Source of the DNA: Oscheius tipulae
Taxonomy: Eukaryota; Nematoda; Chromadorea; Rhabditida; Rhabditidae
Assembly: GCA_037178975.1 (NCBI GenBank)
Contig: JASJZH010000006.1
Span: 434,001-498,000 of the forward strand
Direction: 5' to 3'
DNA: 64,000 nt
The notes under the pieces were generated by a model. That model ran no database searches. It worked only from the letters and a program-made list of their open reading frames with translations, and was not told where the DNA came from. Shown in pieces: positions 57,621 to 64,000 of this stretch; the stretch's first letter is position 1; each line of letters begins with the position of its first letter. Made by a program: the position numbers and the translations under genes.

Positions 57621-58174
57621 AGAACAGGAGCTGGAGGGTGAGAGCGTTTGCTGCCGGTCCCAAGTGGCCTATTAGATCTGTTGATATGGGGCAGAGGCGC
57701 GGGAGGGCTCTGAAGTCAATGAAAAGTCTTGAAATAGTAGCTGGTTAATGAGGCGGGTTAAAAATAGCCCACAAAATGACTATTTTTGGAGGATTAGCGG
57801 AGGATCTGGTCATCTACAGAAAAACAGAAAAGCACTTACTAGATAGGTTTCGGCTGCGCAAAAGTACAAAAGTATACTCTTTTGCTAAATGCCACAATTT
57901 TCAGCGTACAATGTGCTTCGAGGAAAAACAAATTTTGTCTCTACCTCTCTGTCTTTCTGTTTGTCTGTATCTAGTAGAAAAGACAGTTTCGCTCACGATC
58001 AAACGTTCAAGGCGCTTTCCCTTCACACACTCGAAGGTGTGGGTGCCTCTTTTGCCTCAAGTGGAGAAGTTAATGATATGCGCAAAGAGCAAAGAAGCGC
58101 GACACGATGCAGCCGTGATATTCAGACATGTTCAGGGAGCCTCGTCTAAGCAATTAAACCAAGCTCGGGAGCTA

Positions 58175-58576
58175 TCACAGAAGCGCGAGAAAAGAGTGAG
58201 TTGAGTTTAAACTGGCGAAGCATCCCAACACATGTTGGTGTCGGAGCTCGTCGCACAGCTGAACAAAAAACATAATCGTCTTCTTCTCACACGCGACCAT
58301 ATGGTTTCTTATCACAAAATCTATTTTCTCGAAAGGTCCAAAAATCTTTTCCCGGGAATGACAACCAAGGAATCCAAGAAGCGATATCAGCCAAATCAGG
58401 ATGTTGCCAAAAGGAAGTGCTGATAATGTCAAAAAAGATGCGTACTTTGTGAACGAGATCATTGACGTAGCGCCACTTTCTTTGTAAAGCAACTGAAGAA
58501 AGACTAAACAGGAAAAAGTCAAGTGTATGATGAATAGAGACCAACTCGGCAAGGTTGTTTGTGTCTCCTTGGACAA
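58175..58576 (-). CDS. candidate tetraspanin-like exon
   Basis: An open minus-strand frame carries a membrane segment (around LFIIHLTFSCLVFLQLLY), a loop of about 17 residues (YKESGATSMISFTKYAS) and a second segment ending ISLLGFLGCHSREK. The G-F-L-G-C motif after the second span is typical of tetraspanins. No ATG starts the frame (a start or upstream exon is missing), and the third span and large loop were not found, so this may be a fragment or a chance likeness. A TTTCTTCAG inside the frame at about 58490 could be an acceptor that would remove the first span. Confidence 0.3.
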   Translation of the reverse strand: MSKETQTTLPSWSLFIIHLTFSCLVFLQLLYKESGATSMISFTKYASFLTLSALPFGNILIWLISLLGFLGCHSREKIFGPFEKIDFVIRNHMVACEKKTIMFFVQLCDELRHQHVLGCFASLNSTHSFLALL

Positions 58577-61332
58577 TTGAAAAAGAGTGGAAGTTGTTCG
58601 ACGAGAGTTACTCTTGCCAATTGACGGCCATTACTAGAAGAATGTTCTGTTAGTAACTAAATGTATATATACATGTATAAAAAGGACTACAAAAGTCGTG
58701 ACCGGGGACACCCATACCCCCGCAATGTCACCGTTCCTTTAAACACTGGCTTTCCTTTCCTGGACAATGTAGCTCGCCTATCGGTTACTTTTGTGATCGC
58801 ATGTCTCACTTTTTGTACGGCCAGAAGTTTATATTCAGGATGATGATAGGTCAGGCGGGTTGGGCTGCCTCGAAGGCCGTCTTGCATCAGCAGCATCGAC
58901 TGAAGCCGAGGACGGGCTCGATCGTTGTTGTGGCTGCTCTTCACCTTAAAGACCTTTTGCCAGCTGGTGGGTAGAGTTGAACCCGGTAGCGAGGACAGAG
59001 TAGGACTGCGAAACGGCGGTCAGCAACATCGTAGTTATGTACTTTTCTCTTCTTAGTTGTATAGAAAGCATGTTTACAACAGTTTTTGCTGAACAGCTAC
59101 CACGGTATGGCAGAATGTTTCTTTCCACAAAAGGGCTTCTCAAGAATGTGATAGACAGTGACTCGAAGTCGTCGGATCCGAACTACCTGGGCCTTGGAAG
59201 AAAACGAGAATAAGGAGCCTGAAATTTCTCTTATTCCGAATACTACAGCTGTGAAGATTTGAAAAAGCTTGAACAAGCAAGGAGTACAGCAATAAAGCCG
59301 CCAAATTTTGCAGCTGTACTCTCCCTTTAAAGCTCACACAGAAGTTTGGGTCAAAAATCTCACTAAACAGGGGTTACGTTCTTCGATCTCGTTCCTACTC
59401 TCCATTTTTGGCCATCCAGGATTATCAGATTAACCCGTTTCTCGTCAGTTTAGTGGACCGCAGCCTAGGCTATCCTTCCTACACCTGCATGCATTCTAAT
59501 TTCATCTAGTGGCTGCGCGCACGGAAACCGTTGGGAAAGAGATGCTACGCGCCAGCTCTTCACTGTTGACCTGCGATGGTACCTAATATTGTGCAAATAT
59601 TAGAAGAAAGAGTTCGTTAATCTAGGCAGTGCGCTATTACGGCCAATGGCCATTGTTTTACAGTTGCGAGTCTCATTTGAATCACCTCTTTTTTTCTGAA
59701 TCGCAACGATGTGTGTATATCTTGTGGTCTACTGTAGACATTAAAGCGAGACTGCAGCTACGGCGACCAAGCGAACAAGTCGGTGCTCTTTTTTTCAAAA
59801 CATTCTTATTTGCCTTGAAAAACTGTTTTTACATCCATTTTCAAAGCCTTCTTTTGACATTTTTTCACAAATGTGTCTAATGCAGCTCTACATTTTCATT
59901 ATTTTGTTTCAACTTATTTTTTACGATAAACCATGACAAGCTGTGACAATCACGTAGAGGTGGCGAGAATATCACTAAAATCACCTTTTTCGGGAATTTT
60001 GCATAAAAATATTTTGAAACACCGCTTAAATACGGTAGGCTGCGCGGCAACTTGATCGCTAGGTCGCTGTAACTACAGACAGACTTTAACGATTTGGACA
60101 CGAGGGACCAGGGCTTCAATCCCGGTTGGGGTTGAATTTTAAAGACAGATCCTTAATAGCTTGGCCCGCACCTGAGCTTGACCTCTCGTTTCCGACGCCG
60201 GTCACTCATTATTTGTCCAAGCGCACCACGGGCTAGGGGCACACTTAGTTAAACATGACGCCTCCTGTTCCTCTCTCGAGCCTCCACGCTACCCTTGCCG
60301 TTTCTTCTCGTCTGTACTCTTGACGCTGACTCAGTGACCTCAAAGCGACCATTAGATTTTTATCGTCTCCGACCTTCTCTAAGCAGATAGACATCTCCGT
60401 CCCTCTTCGTGCGGAAGTTTTCTCCGGAGTAACGCCTTTTCCTACTTTTTTTCGGCCTTCACGGTAGGTGTGGTCGAAAAAAATGGCAATAAATCAGAGT
60501 TGAGGTGACTTTTTGACTCTCGTAAAAAATTAGAGGGTTTTATTGTTGGCTTTCCTTGATGGCTCATTTCAATCGAAAATCTGGATTTGTGAAAAAGTGG
60601 ATTCTTTAGAGTAAACGGTATTTGACTCGTTCTGAATGAGCAAAAAGTCAATAATAAGGTGTTCTATGAAGCCAAAAAAAGAAACCGAAAAAAGAACGCG
60701 ACACACAGTGAACAATACTATGTACAAAAGTCTAACCCATGTCTTTCCTCTGAGACTGACCACTATATATTTTTAATATATAGTAGTCAGTCTCAGAGGA
60801 AAGATGATAAAAAAAAATCTACTGCCCCCTAAGAACTCAAGTTACAGTTATAATCTCATTCCACTGAACTTTCTCGGTTTCCTTTCCCCTTCTATCAACC
60901 TGGCAAGCCTCTTTCTGGTCTGCTAAGCTAATACCTCTTATTTTAAATTGTCCTCGCGTCTCTGTCTGTCTGATGCCAATATTGCCAATTAGTGTGCACA
61001 CTAATTGTTTGCAACTCAAGTCAAAGGAGAGTCAGTTTGGGAGATAGCTTCGTTGGGGAAACGTTGTACCTGTCAGGGTAGCTCGACTGGTGGGGAACAT
61101 GCGAACAGATAAGAAATGAAAGGTAAGGCTCAAGTTTAAGACCAGTACGGGTGACAAAGAAATAGAAACCGGGCAAAGTTCAAAGGGATCAGAGGTTATT
61201 ATTGCCATTGAGCCCCTAGTGGCAATAGCATTTCTTGTAAGAAGAAACTTTTTTGAGTCGACAAGTTGCTGTGTTGATTGCTTTAATTGTAAAAAAAAAC
61301 TTATTGCTTTTGCTTTTTGCAGAGTTTCTTAA
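58577..61332. other. unassigned region, includes a long hairpin and a CT-rich stretch
   Basis: No family-level gene was found. 60240-60440 is pyrimidine-rich. A weak tRNA-like box B (GGGCTTCAATCCCGG at about 60109-60123, +) lies after a D-arm-like TTGATCGCTAGGTCGC, possibly another SINE relic. Confidence 0.4.
60742..60804. repeat. 29-bp near-perfect hairpin, 5-nt loop
   Basis: Left arm 60742-60770 starts TCTTTCCTCTGAGACTGAC; right arm 60776-60804 ends GTCAGTCTCAGAGGAAAGA. One mismatch (C-A), loop TTTTA. No gene overlaps. It may be a foldback element or a small-RNA precursor. Confidence 0.85.
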
Positions 61333-61958
61333 AGGGAGTGCCCGGGCCCTTTTCTAGTTCGCAAAATTTGAAATTCAGGTAATTTGACAAGTCGTAACAA
61401 GTCGAGATTGCACTGGCTATCAGTTTCTGCAACTTATTCGAGCTGCAAGATTGAACCTTTTTGAGTCAGAAATGAGACGTTACATTAGTTTCGAAGTACC
61501 ATATCAAGGTGAAACTATTCCACAGTAAAAACAAGACAACCTCATTTCATAAGAGTATCTTTAGAATTTTGGGTGCAAAACTCTAGTCTTTGGAGTGCAA
61601 ACTGTGGGGGAGATCACTGAGTGCCCTAAACCAGGGTAGGTTCGTTTTTGAAGCAATTGGAATGCATTCAACTTCTATTCTGAGTAGTTGTCTAGAAATA
61701 AAGGAGCAACATGCTACCAGAAGCTACAGTTTCGACTGATTATTCTTTTTTCTGGAACTAGCCTTGACTTGCCAAAAAGCGCGTGACTTGTCGGGACGAG
61801 GCAGACAAGTACTGCCGAGAAAGCTTCTCGGCAAATGGTATCTTTTTGCTGGCTTCTATTTTGGTGATCATTGATGATAGAACAAAAAAGAAGTACACCT
61901 CCGTAATCAGCGCGTTTTTTTCTACAAGACCCATATCAGAACACATAGTCGAAAAAAA
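61333..61958. mobile_element. TTAA transposon, copy 2 (3' end lost)
   Basis: Begins AGGGAGTGCCCGGGCCC after TTAA (61329-61332) and matches copy 1 almost throughout, for example AATTTGACAAGTCGTAACAA. The match stops near 61958 inside the A-rich run before the right terminal repeat, so the right end is missing. The divergence includes a 12-bp indel. Confidence 0.85.
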
Positions 61959-63217
61959 GCGATTGAATGGTGGCCATGAGTGACAGGTGAGAAATGAGAA
62001 TAATAATCGCTCCGTATGTAGATATAAGCTTAATGGGTGACTGTCAGACATCCTTACACTCTACACATCACCTTTTATGACTAGTATAGAGAATGGTGCT
62101 GTACCCACCCGACTGTCGACAAGACACTTTTGCTAAAATGCTCCCTTTTCTTTTTGAACACGTTTTGCTATCCCGCTGTTTGTGCCCAATCTCTCTCACA
62201 CGGAATGTTCCGGACTACCGTACTTGCGCGCGGCTCTCTCCTTTCATGCCCACGCTTTCTAAATCTCCGCCTTTCAACGTAAGGTGTCCAAATCCGGAAC
62301 CATATGTCGCATTTTCTCAGCTGTTTATTTGTCCTCCCAGTCTCTTGACTGCTGCCAAAAGTATACATAGCACTTGTTAATGACTTGCCGCCTCTCTACT
62401 TCAAAAGACTCACCGCCTCTGACCAAACAGACTTCCGTTCCCCTAGCGGGCTGCTTATTGTTTCTTCTTCTCCTTTTTTGCCTCCGACACGTGTGCGGGC
62501 TGATTGAGGCTTAAACCTGTTCTGTATCTGTCTGTTGGGCTCTAAACCTTGAGGAAAATACCGGTTCATCGCCTCCTTCCTCCTCTCACTATACGTCCCA
62601 TTCATTCGACTCATGTACATCCAATCTCCTTCAAAATCTACCTAGCCATCGATTACTGTGACGAACATGTCCTTCAGTCCCCCATTCTTTTGAGTACAGC
62701 TGTCCCTCACGGAGCTGTCAAATTGCGCATCACCTAGGCATGCGCAGGTTGTATCTTCTTGACGCCTTGTTGTCTAATTACGCAATGTGGTGATGATTAG
62801 ATTGAGGAGAAGAGGATCCCATGCTAGGGCAGTAAAAACAGGTGGACAGGTCATCAAGATAAAAGTCTAATGGTTTTGGGAAAGACAGAGTTTGTCAAGA
62901 AGTCTTCCGTCATTTTCAAACTTTTGATGCGGGGTTTCTACAACGATAAGCGACAACTTCCGCAAGATATCAGAATACAGTAGACCTCATTCCTTGCCAG
63001 ATACAAATAATTGGAAAGGTTCTATATTTTGCGCTTCGATGTCACCTTTCCACCGTCGTAAATGCTTCTTACAATTTGCTCATCTGAATCTTGCCATGCC
63101 GATAATAGTGTAGCACCTCTAGCACCAATCTTTCCCATGCCATTCATATGTTTTCCTTCCGCCGGCCCATTGCCTGTCAGCTAGTTATTTTCACGCATCC
63201 CTCCGTGTGTTTACAAA
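61959..63217. other. pyrimidine-rich non-coding region upstream of the next gene
   Basis: 62090-62640 on the plus strand is dominated by C/T runs with short chance ORFs on both strands. It may be promoter or 5'UTR sequence of the gene starting at 63218, but no specific element was identified. Confidence 0.4.
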
Positions 63218-63392
63218 ATGGGGAAACGATTTCCTTCACAGCCTCTAATCCCTATTCAAAGCACGCATGGCAAGCAAGAGCGGGGTCAACACGACATCTC
63301 AGAGACAGTGTCCAGCGGATATGCCCGGATGCGGGAGAAGATTGCCCTGTCCGTCGGCGGAGATGGATGTGCCAGTGCCCTTGGCAAAATTG
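63218..63392 (+). CDS. first exon of an unidentified gene, partial
   Basis: ATG after GTTTACAAA opens MGKRFPSQPLIPIQSTHGKQ, continues with KIALSVGGDGCASALGKI and ends at a clean GTAGGT donor (phase 1). GC content and codon choice rise sharply compared with the flanks, which supports coding. The Gly/Ala/Ser end does not match a family I can name. Later exons were not identified in the remaining 600 bases and probably lie beyond the window. Confidence 0.55.
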
Positions 63393-64000
63393 GTAGGTGA
63401 CGGGCCAGAATGATGCGGCCCTGCGCATCAAAGGAACTGTCAAAATAGGGCGTGATGAATGGCGGTAGAGATGAAGACAAGATTTGACAGAGAATAGGTC
63501 TAGGATTTGTCCTTCTGGCATGGATTAAGGTTCCAAGTTTTGTTTGGGCAGGAAGAACAGTAGCATGTTTCTTAGATTCTTGTTGTTTCGAAGGCGATAC
63601 TGTAGCTCTATCATACCTATCCAACGAACAACGCGCGCAGTCCGTTCCCACCAAGGTTCCAGAGAGAAAGAGGAAACGAGCGCGGCCCCGTTGCGCATGA
63701 TTCACAACTTTTTACCAAGAGGCCCTTTTCCGTTCGGCCGCTCCGCGCCTTTGTGAGCCAGGTCGTTTCTTCAGAAGTGAACCGTCTTTTTCAAGGAAGG
63801 GGGGAAAGATCCGGTGCGGGTTGCGTAAAACACGCTATGTGACCCGGCGCGAGCACAAGAAACTGGGGTCCAGTTAAACGACTTGTGCACGGCGCTCGTT
63901 TAAGGTCGTCCCAGCTGTCCTTACAGTCCTCGCCGCGCCTCCTTCTCCAAATCGGGCCAACCGTTAGCCGGATGAACTTACAGCCAACGATAATCGTCCA
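63393..64000. other. probable intron or downstream part of the partial gene
   Basis: GC-rich for this window, with ORFs on both strands but no acceptor-exon pair in the right phase that looks coding. It is probably the first intron of the gene at 63218. Confidence 0.35.

Noticed and set aside
1-64000. CRISPR arrays, bacterial operons, phage or virus genes
   Set aside because: No regularly spaced direct repeats, no Shine-Dalgarno-type gene strings and no viral families; spliced genes and tRNA features are eukaryotic.

Overview
The window is nuclear DNA of a nematode, most likely a chromadorean, though the species is not recognised. Evidence: genes are split into short exons with consensus GTAAGT/TTTCAG boundaries and many 39-60 nt introns. 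Several start codons lie a few bases after a TTTCAG acceptor, as expected for spliced-leader trans-splicing. The gene families (Clc-like claudin relatives, T20D4.11/DUF19-like secreted proteins, CHK kinase-like proteins, multi-Kazal secreted proteins) fit nematodes. An RTE-type non-LTR retrotransposon and Helitron-like elements are present. Nothing looks bacterial, viral or organellar.

Layout. 0.5-3 kb (+): a complete five-exon Clc-like four-membrane-span gene. 4-4.7 kb (-): a KChIP/neuronal-calcium-sensor gene. 5.07-5.73 kb: a TTAA-flanked inverted-repeat transposon with a second copy at 61.3 kb. 7.5-7.9 kb (-): a small two-exon candidate. 9.2 kb: initiator tRNA-Met. 9.3-9.7 kb (-): a secreted beta/gamma-crystallin-like protein. 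10.1-12.1 kb (-): a nine-exon CHK kinase-like gene. 12-26 kb: gene-poor, with weak candidate exons at 17.2-17.9 kb. 26.14-29.14 kb (-): a nearly intact RTE-type retrotransposon with 8-bp target duplications. 29.7-33.1 kb (+): a complete 14-exon copine. 34-35.5 kb (-): three partly resolved coding pieces. 37.4 kb: intron-bearing tRNA-Ile(UAU) beside a dead mariner. 38.8-43.5 kb (-): three neighbouring genes, two certainly for secreted proteins (DUF19-like and multi-Kazal), flanked by two Helitron-like copies. 44.7-47.9 kb (+): a complete 12-exon urocanate hydratase with tRNA-Glu(CUC) inside an intron. 48.6-49.8 kb (-): a gene with a PH-like C-terminal half. 50-63 kb: mostly unassigned DNA with tRNA relics, a hairpin, the second transposon copy and weak candidates. 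A new gene starts at 63.2 kb (+).

The genes do not form an operon or pathway; strands and spacing suggest independent units. Urocanase acts in histidine breakdown, copine and the KChIP-like protein are calcium-responsive, and the 39.8-43.5 kb genes act outside the cell. Exon chains were joined by requiring splice phase to match at every junction; where that failed, the entry says so.
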